Shown in pieces: positions 44,841-57,075 of a DNA stretch of 64,000 bases. A model generated the notes under the pieces. It did no database searches. It had not been told where the DNA came from and worked only from the letters and a program-made list of their open reading frames with translations. Source of the DNA: Wurfbainia villosa (taxonomy: Eukaryota; Streptophyta; Magnoliopsida; Zingiberales; Zingiberaceae); NCBI GenBank assembly GCA_025175895.1, contig CM045990.1:44450658-44514657 (forward strand), written 5' to 3'. Position numbers and translations under genes: made by a program. The first letter of the stretch is position 1. Every line of letters starts with the position of its first letter.

Positions 44841-46005
44841 TATTGGTGCAATCGACCCAGGTCACGATTGACCAAACTCGAGTTTGACTCGAGCGGTATT
44901 TTGATGTTCGACAAAATGTATGACAATGTGATTGTCATGGAAAGTCCAAGCATGGGTCTTGGCAATGGGAAAGTCCAAGTCTTGACTACTTGGCAATGGG
45001 AAAGTCCAAGTCATGGGTACTTGGCATGGAAAGTCCAAGTGGGACACTTGGCAATGGAAAAGTCCAAGTCATGGGTACTTGGCATGGAAAGTCCAAGATT
45101 GAGTCTTGGCAAATGGAAAGTCCAACATGGGTTGGCAAGGAAAGTCCAAGGGTAGAGTTTTGGTAGCATAAGTCTAATGGTTGGCCGCATAAAGTTCAAG
45201 CGATAGTATTGACAGCGTAAGCCCAATATGCCTTGGCGGTATAGACCAGCTTAGCATGATAATAGCCAATGGAAGCACCAGAAGGCTAGTGTATAGATGA
45301 ACAAGTCATGGATGACTTGGAGGGATCCGATAGGTGGGAGGCTGACGGAGGTGACTAGAAGGCTTAGGTCTAGGCTAAGGGTGGTCTAGCAAGTATGAGA
45401 GCATCATACTTGGGGCTAAACCTCATGATGACTTGGCACCAACTAGGATTATGGCTAGTCGAACTGATCAGAGTCAACTAGTGTTCGATCGAGGAAATGG
45501 CCCGCAATTGATATCACAAGATTGGGCTCAATCGCCATGGATCAAGTCGATCGTTGGTCGGGTCATGATAGCGTAATGCTCGATCCGACTAGTCGGGCTT
45601 GGTTACGGCCCTAGCGCCGCCAAGTAACCGCTGGCTTGAGTATCGCTGGGGCCGATCGAGCCTTATGACAATCAATTTCCAGGCGCGAATCTAGCCTGAT
45701 GCAGGCATAAAAGGAGCAACTCGTGGAGGTTTTCACCATGGTTCTTTGAGGGGTTTCTTGAGGCAATTTGAAGGTGAATTGCTAGTGCATTTCAGGGTCC
45801 TTCAAGCTCATTCATGCAACCACATCAACAAGCATTCAAAGCTCTAGTTTGTAAAGTTTTCTTTACATTTCATTTTTTTACTTATTGTATTTTTGTATTA
45901 CTTGTGTAATCGCTTGTAAGAGGTTTCTCTGCCTCCGACTTGTTGTCAAGAAGGAGTGTTTTGGTTTAGTTGTGGTGTTTGCATCGCTAGGGCTTATTCG
46001 AGCCC
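44841..46005 (+). repeat. E4 3' LTR, left part (split by E8)
   Basis: Starts TATTGGTGCAATCG, so the usual TG has become TA. It contains the CCAAG..CTTGG hairpin array at 44938-45241 and a TATA-like box at 45706. It ends at AGCCC (46001-46005), the left TSD of E8. Confidence 0.85.
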
Positions 46006-47078
46006 TGTTGGATTGAAAGCGTCACTAGAGGGGGGTGAATAGCGAGCATAAAATCTTTTTGTCTTTTCGTTCATTCAATTAAAACACAGAGATGCACAGT
46101 GGAAAAATAAATAACACAAGTTTGTTTTTACTTGGTTCATAACCCAACGGTTGCTAATCCAAGGTCCCGCGATCCTTGACCACGTACGAAGGGGCAATCC
46201 ACTATAGAGTCTCCTCCTCGTTGGAGGTAGGAGACAACGATCACAAAAATCGAAAGCACGAGGATGAGGCAACAAGCCTACCTCACCTCGTTATAATTAA
46301 AACAACGAATACAATAACTAAATAGAAATAAACTTGCTGCTGCCAATGAAGGATTGTAAGCTTGGCATTGCGTCGGCGTTAGAGCTTTAGTATTGTAGGA
46401 GCACTTGAGGATAAGATTGATGATCTTTGGGTTGGAGTCCTCCCCTCCTTTTATAGACTTGTATCTTGGAATAAGTCTAGATGCATATCCTCAATTTTTG
46501 GAACTTATCACGAGGTGACACCTTATCTTATCGCGAAGTGGCGACATCAAATATTATCCTTTTTGACCTAGCGTAAAAGGCTGATTCATCGCCATCAGTC
46601 GACTGATGGCCTTCATCAGTCGACTGCCAATAGCCAACAGTCGACTGCCAGCTTGGCCACTTCCCTATAGTAAGAGGTTAGCATGGAAAATGGTAAATGC
46701 GATGGTTTCTTACCGTCAAATCTCGATCTAGACCTTCCACTGAAAGTCTTAGTTTAATCGCCACCTACGGTCGTCCTCGTATAGTGGACACGACCTTACC
46801 ATCTCTCTTCGCACTCGTGCTTACCTCTAGTCTTTTATGACTTGTCACTTTGCTTTCGGTCTTCACCTAGGTTCTTCGACTCTCACGAAGTTCTCCCGGT
46901 GTCGTCCGACCACCACGGTTTTCCGACTCAAGATTCTCCGGGTGGCACTGACCTTCAACTTAGCTTAATCATTTCCTGCATACATAATTCAGCTCATGAG
47001 ATAACAATATGACCTTAATTTTGGATCTTTGTCATAATCAAAACCTAGGTTCGATTATCTGGTGCCCCTGCACTAACA
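46006..47078 (-). mobile_element. E8: solo LTR of the E2 family
   Basis: 1073 bp, TGTTGG..CTAACA, with the exact TSD AGCCC at 46001-46005 and 47079-47083. It aligns with the E2 LTRs (minus strand). TATA box CTATAAAA at 46456-46449 in element orientation. It carries three clear CAGTCGACTG palindromes at about 46595-46650. Formed by recombination between the two LTRs of a former complete element. Confidence 0.95.
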
Positions 47079-47083
47079 AGCCC

Positions 47084-47244
47084 AACCCATGGAGTAAGAA
47101 CCTTGAGATTCCGACCACCACATTATATTTGTCATTATTATTCCGATGTGCTAACAAGAGTGTAGGCGATCAAACACGAACAAATTCCATCGACGCATTG
47201 AACGTGCTATTCACCCCCCTCTAGCGGTCACTAACATTCCTACA
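47084..47244 (+). repeat. E4 3' LTR, right part
   Basis: Aligns with 14348-14538 of the 5' LTR, apart from a short gap, and ends CCTACA. Confidence 0.9.
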
Positions 47245-47537
47245 CTAACAATGTTTAATCATATACAAGGTAGTTATAGGAAAAACAAGCAAGAAGAAAC
47301 TCCATCTAAATTGATAGAAGGGTCAGATCGTGTTTACTATTCTAGAGCGTCGATGGTGAAAATGGCAGCGGTGGCAGTGATGGCAACGATGACGATGGCT
47401 TGAGAGAGTTTAGATTTTTCATGAGGGATTTAGGATTTAGGGATGATGATAGTGACGACAATGGTGATTCGAATAATTTAGGATTTTTACTAGGAGCTTA
47501 GGGTTTGGGGATATAAATAGGTTCACGAGAAAGAAAA
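47245..47537 (+). other. unassigned spacer between E4 and E9
   Basis: About 290 bp with GATGATGG-like repeats but no convincing ORF, splice structure or RNA gene. Bases 47533-47537 (GAAAA) are the left TSD of E9. Confidence 0.6.
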
Positions 47538-50278
47538 TGTCATACCCCGAGAGCATACCGAGCCGAAAATCAAACGGACGGCACCTCCCCTGTACGTGGA
47601 AACATTTCGGGTTAATACAATGCTCGTAGGCCCGCAATAACAACAATATATATATATCAAAACAACAACTACACAAAAACACAGCGGAAACATACCACAA
47701 TAATACAACAATCCCACACATGCATACCGGTATGACTAACACACCACAACAACACGAAACCTCGACAAAATCTGAATATACAACATATACATCACGAAAA
47801 TTTCGAATACATAACACGGCGGACGGAAGGCCCAAACAAAACACGGGAGCCTCGGATGTGAGATGAGATGATGTCACCAGGTGCTCCAAGTCACACGGTC
47901 TTCTACCATTACTACTGGGCATGTAGAAACCCAGGGTCCGTGGGGGGTGGTGAGTAAAACTCAGCAGGTAATAGAAAACATGTATATATATGTAATATCA
48001 CATGTATTTCAACGACATACTCTAGAAGTACAACAGGTATATCAGCATAGTATATAAATACAAGCATATACCATCTAACCAAATAAACAACATAAAAATG
48101 CAGACATACCTGAAGTCTGCTACGCTACTCTGATCCAACCTGAACATATATCAAACATATATATATATATAACAGGAAGAGTAGATCAACTCACAATATA
48201 CTCTAGCTACAGGTCAAGGTATCTAATGGTCTGTCCAACACATACCAATATCCGACATAATCGTATAACCAATGCAAGAAACATGCATGAATATGATGTA
48301 CACCCAAATGCAGCAAACATAATACAATCAAATGCAACATCACAATAAGCATATATATATATAGACTACATCTATATATGTATACTAATCATAATCATCC
48401 ATATATATATATATATATATATACATGCATATATGTATATATATGGAAATATGCAAAAATGTCATAAGTCGGCAATGCAACATGCATGGTCATGTCGGCT
48501 CACCCTAAAGCTACCACGACCCCAGTGTGGCCTCGGTGGCTCGAGCATGACAACTGTTCCAACTCAACACCAACCACTACTCTCGAGTGGTTGAGTGGGC
48601 AGTATGATCGAGTAGCATATAAGCGTAAAGAGCAAGCTACACGATGGGGGTCCCTGCTGTTGGCCACTCCGACAGTCACTACCCATGAGTGGTCAAGTGC
48701 AACACACACAGGACTACGGCATGCAAATCCAACTACCACCGTCTATAGTGGTAGAGTGCAGCACCACAATGCTCTGCCCACTAATACATGGGTGACTCCT
48801 CCTATGAGTAACCGTGGAGGCAGGATGACTGGCGACACTCTCAACCACAAGGGAGACCTCGTCGCCAGCGTGCATGCAAATGCATTAATGCAATGTCTCA
48901 CATACAGACATCCACCATAGATTCTCTATTCTACAGAGAATCATACTAACCAGATCAACGCACTCTCTATCCTGCAAAGAGTCGTACTCAACTGATCATA
49001 ATACTCTCTATCCTGTAGAGAGTCATACCAATCTAATCGACGCACTCTCTATCTTGTAGAGAGTCGTACTCAACTGATAGACGCACTCTCTATCCTGTAG
49101 AGAGTCATACCTAACTGATCGACGCACTCTCTATCCTGTAGAGAGTCATACTCAAACCGATTATCAAGCTAGGACCACAGGTCCGTAGCGACACATTAAG
49201 AACCATTCACTCGACCATTTATACAATACATAGTCAATGGTAAACATGCAACCTAGGGGTACTAGAATTAACCGTAGGTTCAAGACCTTATCTACCCACG
49301 GATGATCTTTTTGCCCAATTTACAATCAGGTTATCATCCGGACTTTACTACTTGCACTTAACTTAAACAAATTCTAAGTTACTTACATCACCTATATTTA
49401 TAACTCCTAATCATGGTAAAATAAACATGATAGCAGCAATGAAGTTAATAGCCAACGGTAAAGTATCAAGCATACGATAAAAAGAGCAGGGTCAAGATAA
49501 TATGAACACCTAACATGCTCATATCTATGACTAAATCTAAATGCAATACATCTACCCGGACCAGGTAGGAAATTACCCACCTGATATGTAATCCGTACTA
49601 TCCATCTTCACGTCCATGTATCTATCACAATCAAAGTCCTATAACAATAGGATACAATTAAGTACCATCACATCCAATAATTGAATCAAATCCTATATCT
49701 ATCTTGTATCTCAATCAACTAACTGAATAGCTTCTTCCATTAGCTCTTAAATCACAACTTACCTAGCTTAGCTTCCGTTTCAAAACATCATGATCCACCA
49801 TTGAAGTAGCAATCTATAACCACCAAATAGATTCGACCACAACTGCCACCTAACATCACAACCACAACACAGAAACGAGATGCATCAACATATATCTATT
49901 TTTATATATCGATAAAGTTTTCAAACCTGAACACACTTACTCCAATTTCATGAATCAACTCTAGCATCAACAATAAAGGTAACACATCCTACATCATAAC
50001 GTACCAAATCAAAGCTTACCTTCCCTTATCCGATTTGTAGATCTACCTTAGCCCACCGTAAGCTATGATGATACGAGAATCAACACCCTTGTAGAATCTG
50101 CTCCCCCTGAACCCCAGCTGGACTCCTGAAACACCAAAGTTCTAGATCGGGCATACTCATCGTAGGTCAACAATGAAGCTAAATGGAAACTGAAAGAACC
50201 GATCAATTACCCTAGGCATTACCAGGAATTGAGTAAGAACAGAATCACCTAAACTTTGATCCCCTAGCTCGAATCCCT
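47538..50278 (-). repeat. E9 LTR, left part
   Basis: Related to the first part of the E10 LTR. It has GAGTGGT-type inverted repeats (48540-48830), an array of six hairpins (48921-49146), and an AT microsatellite at 48401-48423. It ends at TCCCT, the E10 TSD. Confidence 0.85.
48921..49146. repeat. six tandem 41-bp hairpin units in E9
   Basis: Units at 48921, 48962, 49003, 49044, 49084 and 49125. Each has arms ACTCTCTA and TAGAGAGT around a 5-base loop TCCTG or a variant. Each E10 LTR has only two units (51815 and 51856; 60071 and 60112). Confidence 0.85.
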
Positions 50279-53200
50279 TGTCACGCCCCGAGAGCATGTC
50301 GAGCTGAAAATCAAACGGACGGCATCTCCATTGTACGTGGCAATATTTCGGGTTAATACAAGGCCCGTAGGCCCACAATAACAACAATATATATATATGA
50401 AAATAAAAACTACACAAGACACAGCGGAAACATACTACAATCTCATAAACGACAACACACATGCATACCGGTATGACTAACACCGACTCAGGACACCATA
50501 ATAAAACCAGAAAGGAAGAAAAGGGTACAACATCAATATATCAACATAACAGCAGCGGAAATAAAGAGCACATACCCACAACATACATACCAACAACATA
50601 CAGGTGTACACCACCTGACAAATCCACAATCATAAAACCGTAAATAAAATGACTACACAAATAGAGTCCATGATATCACGACAAAATCCATAACAACAAC
50701 AAGTCCATACATATCAAAGTCCAAGACATAACCAAAAATGAACTCCTCGGGAGACTCGAAAAACGGAGATGGGAGGGATCGGTCGGCGCAGCTCCAAGTC
50801 GTCACAAAGGCGTCTACCTGTTACCTGGGCGATAGAAAAACCCAGGGTCGGAGGTGGTGAGTAAAACTCAGCAGGTAATCAGAGAAAACATGTAAATATA
50901 TGTATCAATATTACATGTCATTCAACAGTCTAAATCTACTCGAACAACGGGTATACATCAGCATAAAAGGTATATATGCATGCATACACTAAATAAACTG
51001 AACAACAACGATGCTGACATACCTGACCGTCAGCTACTCTATCCTGATCCAACCTGGGCAAATAACCACATCATAGGGTATAAAAGAATAGTACTAAGTC
51101 ACACAATATCCTGAATATGATCCAAGGGTATCACCGTGAATAACCAACAGGTATAAAAGTACCAGCCTACTACCATACAGGAAATGCAGTAGCATGTATG
51201 AATATGTACAAACAAATGCAACAAGCATAATACATACAAATACATTATCAAAGTGAGTATACATATAGACTGTATCTGTATGTATACTAATCACCATCAT
51301 CCATATATATATATATATATACAAGCAGGTATGTATATATATATAATCATATGCAAAACACCGTATGATACAAGAATGCAAAGATGCATGCTCACCCCTA
51401 CTCGCTACCACGACCCGGTGGCAGGCTCTAGGTGGCACGACATGACAATCGGCCCCAACTCACACCAACCACTACTATAGAGTGGAAGAGTGGGCAGTAT
51501 GATCAAGTAGCATGTGAGCATAAAGAGCTCGCTACACAACGGGGGTCCCTGCTGCTGGCTACTCCGACTAACACTACCAATGAGCGGTCGAGTGCCACGC
51601 ACCCAAGACAACTGCACGCAACTCCAACAACCATCGTCAATAATGGTAGAGTGCGGCACAACAAATGTTATGCCCTCACACCAGTTACTCCTCTGGAAGT
51701 AACCTGGGAGGCAGGATGACTGACGACTCTCTCTCAACCCCAAGGGGAGACGATGTCGTCAGTATGCATGCAATGACATGAGGGTACTGTCTCACATACA
51801 GACATCTACCATAGACTCTCTGTTCAACAGAGAGTCACACCCAATTGATCAGTACACTCTCTATCCTGTAGAGAGTCATACTCATCTGATCATGACAAGC
51901 TAGGACCATCGGTCCGTAGCGACACACTGTCCACGACTGACCTAACCATTTACACAACCCGTGGTTGGTAATAAAGGTGCAACATACAGGTATGGAATGA
52001 GTCCTACATTTAGGGTCATACTTATCCACAGAGGACCTTTTTGCCAAATTTACAATTTAGGTCATCCTCCGTACTCTAACATCTACACCCTACTAAACAG
52101 TTAAACCTACTTACATCACATCTGCAACTTCTAGATCATGCTAGGGAATATGTGTTATCAATAATCGAGCACACATATATAACAACGGTAAGTTCAAGCA
52201 TACGATAAACAGAGCATGGTCAAGGTAATATGAACACCTAACATGTTCATATCTATATCTAAATCTGAAAATCATTACATCTACCCGACCGGTAGAAAAT
52301 TACCTACCTGCTGTAAATGCTCGTAGCAATGAAATCCTCACGGTCGCGAACCTGTCTTGTATCCACGTCCTACAAATAGCATCACTTACATTTTAGTGCA
52401 AGCAGACTACAAAATACGAATTAATTATTATATCATTCTTATAGTTGCATTCTTTTATCGACTTACTACTTAGGAAAATCTCCTAAATTATCTAAGGTCG
52501 ATTTACTATAACCAACCTTCACATTAGACCCTCAACTGGTACCATTAGCTTTATAATTAAAAATCCCCCATTTCCAATTAACCACTACACCAGTCTATAC
52601 ATTCAATTCCATACTAACCGGATATTCTACAACCCAGAACAACTCTCTAATCATGTAAACCAGAAATCACAGCTTCTGGATAAACTGAATCTTTACTCAC
52701 TACCCAATTTATATCAATTTCCATTGAAAACAATAAGGGTAAACAGATCTTACCGACCAGATCTTCACCGACATGTGTTTTTCCCCAATTGTTCTGTTCA
52801 TCGGAATAAACCGAGCTCCACCACTGCCCAAACACCGATACAAGCTAAACAACTAAACAATACAGTCATTACAAACCTTAATCAACATCCACCAGTCAAT
52901 AGATTAGACAATCGAATAACCCTATAAATCCAAGTTATAAACAGTAGCTTACCCTATTTCCAGCGACTATCGACCGGTTGCTCCGACGATGCAAGTGATC
53001 GGCAACTGAGGCAGAGGGCTCGCGGTGGTAATCAGCGGCGACGGCTAAGGTTGGTGGTCACCGACCGCGTGTGCAGGGGCGGCGACCATCGATTCTGTGC
53101 ACGCGACGAGCAGGGCGACTGGCACATGTGCTGCTCTGCTCGGGGCTGCGAGTGAGCAAGGATGGGTGCGAGGTGAGAAGGGAGACTCATGCTCGCTGGA

Positions 53201-53902
53201 GGGATTTCGTCCGGCAACGGCTGGCCAGATTCGGCGGCGAGTGGGAAGAGCAACGGAGATCTCTCGGCAAGGACAGTCACGATTAGGGAGGAGCTCGTGA
53301 TGCCAACCTCTTCAACCCGCGGCGGCAACGCTCTAGGGCACGACAAGCGGGCTTGGCGTCGATGGATCGGGATAACGGGGAGCGGCCGGCGCTCGTATGG
53401 GTTCGATCAGCGGGCTCGATGACGGCAACATCAGAGGAAGAACACAACGACAAGATCAGGTGGCTGGTGACGATGAGGAATAAAAGGGCAGCCCAAGAGG
53501 GCAGTTCACCGGCAGGGTAGATGACGGCGGAGAGAAGATGGCGCACGATCGAGAGAAAGGGGCGGCGGCGAGAAATCGTGAGGGAGAAGACGCAATCGAT
53601 CGGAGAGGAGAAAAGGTCGGGAATAAAACGGGAAGAAGTCGATCGGGCGAGAACGAAACGGCGAATGGAAATCGGGACTTAAAGCCAACTGATCTGGTTG
53701 AACTAGCCCGAGTTTAACCTAAAGCTAACCTAGATTAGCCCAATCACCTATTTAGACTTAACCTTTCTCTCAAATGGTCATATGAGCTCCTATTGAATCC
53801 AGAAAAATTTCTGAAAATTCTTGAAAAATTCCACAAGCTAATTTCTCAAATTAACAAGGATATTTTCTATTATTATTATTATTTTTTTTCTGGTATTTTA
53901 CA
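50279..53902 (-). repeat. E10 3' LTR
   Basis: 3624 bp, in minus orientation TGTAAAATACC..GGGGCGTGACA. A GC- and CpG-rich zone lies at 52960-53670; the ORFs there show no recognisable protein features. An ATT microsatellite sits next to the LTR start (53866-53885). The polypurine tract AGTGGGGGAGAA is at 53914-53903. Confidence 0.9.
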
Positions 53903-53990
53903 TTCTCCCCCACTAATAAAAATTTGGTCCCCAAATTTCATACTTAAGTATGAGAACCAACTCAAGAAATTTCTTGAACTACTACATGCC

Positions 53991-55400
53991 TCAAGTGAAC
54001 AAATGAGGATATAGAGCTCGGATAGTATCTTCCAGCTCCCATGTAGCATCAATGGATACATCACTATCCAACCTTTATGAGTTGAATGGCCTTGTTCCGC
54101 TACTGTCACTCCTTGTGACCCAAATCGTTTCACCCCTTTTGAAGGTGAAACACGCAGAATTACTTATTCTCCAACTGAGAATTTCTAAAGGCCTTCGCCT
54201 CCAGTCTGCATAACTCTTCTGTCGACCCTTTGTCTCTTATAACCATCATCCCATGACACGCACTAACTCTGCATCATGTTGGATACCTTGTGGCTCTCAA
54301 TAGCTGTCATTTCCCCGACTTCCTCCCACAACATGGGAGATTTTCAGAGTCTAACGTATAGGGTCTCAGAAGGATTCATCGAAATGGAGGAGAGTGATAA
54401 CTATCCTCATAGTTAAAGGAATGTGATCCTCCCAACTACCTCCATAATTTATGACACAAGATTTAATAGATCCTCCAATGTCTGAATTGTACGTTCAAAC
54501 AGCCCATCAGTCCGCGGATGAAATGTTGTACTGAGCCGAAGCTCTATGCCCATAGTCTGATGCAGACTTTGTCAAAATCGCAAGGTAAAACGTGGGTCTC
54601 TATCAGATATAGTACTCAAAAATACCCCACGCAATCCGATAATTCCTCGATAGTTCAACTTTGTCGGACGGTCCAACGAGTACGACCCACGAATATGAAT
54701 GAAGTGAGCTGATTTGGTCAGTCGATCCACAATCACCCAAATCGCATCACGTCCTTTACGGGTTCAAGACAATCCCATAACGCAATCAAACGTGATATGC
54801 TCCCACTTCCATTCCGGAATTGAAATTTTCTAGAGCAATCCAGTGAGTTTCTGATGTTCAGCCTTCACTTACAGGCATACTAAACATCGAGCAGCAAAAT
54901 CTGCTATAACTTCTTTTATACCATTCCACCAGTATAAACATTTCAACTCTCGGTATATTTGAGTACCACCAAGGTACATAGCCCATCTCGAATGATGTGT
55001 TATCTGTAACGACTCTTCCATGATTGGTCGCGTGTCCAGAACACACTATCCTTATCAGAGAAGGAGAATTATCTTCTCAAAAGAGAAGTCCATCAACCTT
55101 CCAAGATACACTCCACACACACTGTAAGTGCATGGAAGACTCTAGCAATCAATCTCCCTTGTTGCAACTGTTCGCGCTCCAGCAACTCCATTGTAGCTAC
55201 CCAGTAGCTTGTTAAATTCAATGAGCACTTCTGCTCCATACAACTACAAATCCAGATAATAACTACTAAAGTCATGTCATGTATATGACAGAATATCTCA
55301 TAGTTTCTTAACTGTCGTAAGCATAAGATGCGCCTCATTCAACTGCATCAGAATCGCTCCGATCCTTGAAACGATGCATCCGCGTACAACCTCCTTTTTT
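53991..55400 (-). pseudogene. pol: RNase H, integrase and chromodomain-end remnants of E10
   Basis: Decayed but recognisable on the minus strand. RNase H pieces occur at about 55400-55240 (DASFQG, then RQLRNYEIFCHIHDMTLVV). The integrase H2C2 zinc domain is at about 55020-54885 (THHSRWAMYLGGTQIYRELK and ADFAARCLVC). The integrase core at about 54830-54640 has IPEWKWEHITFDCVMGL and DAIWVIVDRLTKSAHFIHI. TTFHPRTDG and SERTIQTLED-like motifs occur at about 54540-54470, and VSPSKGVKRFG at about 54140. The chromodomain end ATWELEDTI.. LYPHLFT stops at 53991. Many stops and shifts. The family is Del/Tekay by these motifs. Confidence 0.8.
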
Positions 55401-56873
55401 TTTATCCACTCCGGAAGGATTAACTAATACTTGCATAAAAGTTAACCGTCATCTAGGTCCTGTAAACTGGTTTCACCAGCTTCCGACTAAATGATTTCCA
55501 ACATCATCTTTGTCAAACAAGTCTGTGGTATAGTAATGCTAAGACATTCTATCCACATCTACAGTACTAACCAAAACATACAAGGAAAACCACCATCTAC
55601 GGTGGTCGAGTGCGCAACTCCAACTACCACAATCAACGGTGGTCAAATTATGCAACTCCAACAACTACAAAGGAATCCAATCGTGTTCAGGAGACACGAT
55701 TCTCAAATCCAGTGGCGACTAAATCGTTAATTAGTCTAGCAACTTAATCAAAATCCATACAATTCATACCAAGTATGAAATTGTCATCTCTACATGCCTG
55801 CATTTCCTTTACTCTAAGCTGACGATATAATAATCATCTCAACGACAATGATAATTGTTAGGGCAATCTCTTGCCGTGATATGGTTTTGATGGTGTGGCA
55901 AAGGGTTTGGTATGCAGTGTTCTTAGCTGATCTAAATAGATCATTTATCCATAACGAAGGATATTCTTCACAATAACTACTGTATTCCATCATCGATAAT
56001 CGATGCATACTTTCAAAGGTCCATCTCCTTTTTAACAAAGAGTTCTGGATCCTTCTCAAGGAGGAATACTGGGATAGATAAATATCCCCTCCAACTTCTC
56101 CTATAATCGCAACTTATGTTCTTCTCATTCTTTTATAGTGTTTAACAACACTGATACCAACAAAAAATATCACTCGTTGTGTGATCTTCGATTCCGAACT
56201 ATTTTCGCAATCATTTCGATCGCCTACTCCACTTGCCTAAGCAACGGCAAGCCTTGGAGTTCATCCAAAATTACATCCAAAGGCTCTCAGATTATACGCA
56301 CATCCGAGAGACATATCGTACCATACTTTCAACAATTTGACCATCCGTAAGGATATGTCTACCGTAAAGATATGTCTATCCAAGTCTAAGGGCCTCCCTT
56401 GACTTCTTAATTGTTGATCCACATCTCACCAGACGGTAAAGATACCACCAACCCACAAGTCGATGTAAAGGACCCCTTTTTAATCCAAACTAAGAATGTT
56501 CTAGGCAAAGATACCCGTAAACTACAAGTATCTCTCATATATTAACTCAGAGGGTAACTTAGAATAATACCCTGAACGATCAATTATTTGTCGATCCGAT
56601 CCAAAAGGCTCCACACAGGTCTCGGCCTTTCTCCGAAGAGAAAAGATCAGATTCAATAATCCGCGACAAAGCGGTCGCATTTCTGCGACGAATGCCTCGG
56701 GGATTTTTTTCCTAGATCATCTGATCCATCCCTTAATCCTACGAGCTACAATTGTAGGATACCGAATAGATACGACCATCGTCGTATACTCTCTCCTCTG
56801 TCCTAAGCAAATCACATCTGGAGGTAACTGTTGTTGTCTGCTGAATCTTCTAGGATGTCTTCTGCTGATGCTG
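55401..56873 (-). other. scrambled interior of E10
   Basis: Expected to hold reverse transcriptase and protease, but I could not read either with confidence. It contains two short inverted repeats of the LTR type (CCACC..GGTGG near 55592-55605 and 55629-55645) and a 53-bp fragment of a Sirevirus LTR end (55856-55908). Confidence 0.5.
55856..55908 (+). repeat. 53-bp fragment of the E1-type LTR start
   Basis: Matches 2384-2436, the first 53 bases of the E1 LTR, with a single mismatch (G for A at 55879), then diverges completely on the right. On the left only the preceding AT also matches. Confidence 0.9.
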
Positions 56874-57075
56874 CTTCTGTGCTGATTTCTGCTGAAGGGG
56901 AGTATCAAGGAACTCCAACCACTCCTGAGGTAGTAGGTTGATGTTGATAAGGTAACCTACATCTTCTGTGCTGATCTCTGCTGAAGGGGAGTATCAAGGA
57001 ACTCCAACCACTCCTGAGGTAGTAGGTTGATGCTGATAAGGTAACCTACATCTTCTGTGCTGATCTCTGCTGTCG
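56874..57075 (-). repeat. 89-bp tandem duplication in E10
   Basis: A CTTCTGTGCTGAT-starting unit recurs at 56874, 56963 and 57052 (two full copies and a partial one). Confidence 0.85.

Larger units (their letters stand above)
13209..47244 (+). mobile_element. E4: outermost gag-only Sirevirus-like copia element
   Basis: The host of E3, E5 and E8. Once the insertions are removed, it consists of a 5' LTR (end at 14538), iMet-type primer-binding site, a gag gene, a non-coding interior (16348-17438 joined to 44037-44840) with palindromes and multiplied polypurine tracts, and a 3' LTR (44841-47244). No protease, integrase or reverse transcriptase is present. Its left end lies beyond the window, left of E3, so its TSD cannot be read; the right flank is CTAAC. 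Confidence 0.85.

Noticed and set aside
47245..47537. Host gene fragment with GATGATGGC-type repeats
   Set aside because: No sustained reading frame or splice pattern in about 290 bp; too little to support a gene.
48921..49146. CRISPR-like spaced repeats
   Set aside because: Plant retrotransposon LTR context, 41-bp hairpin units with related spacers; not a prokaryotic array.
50157..50483. ORFs of about 110 codons recurring at 47437-47922, 50157-50483 and 58423-58764
   Set aside because: All cross the same LTR terminus (reverse of TGTCACGCCCC); the recurrence reflects the repeated LTR, not a gene.
53032..53700. GC-rich ORF cluster, repeated at 61288-61973 and similar in 62850-63620
   Set aside because: Located in the LTRs of E9 and E10, overlapping in several frames on both strands, Arg/Ser-rich composition; no domain or conserved frame between copies.
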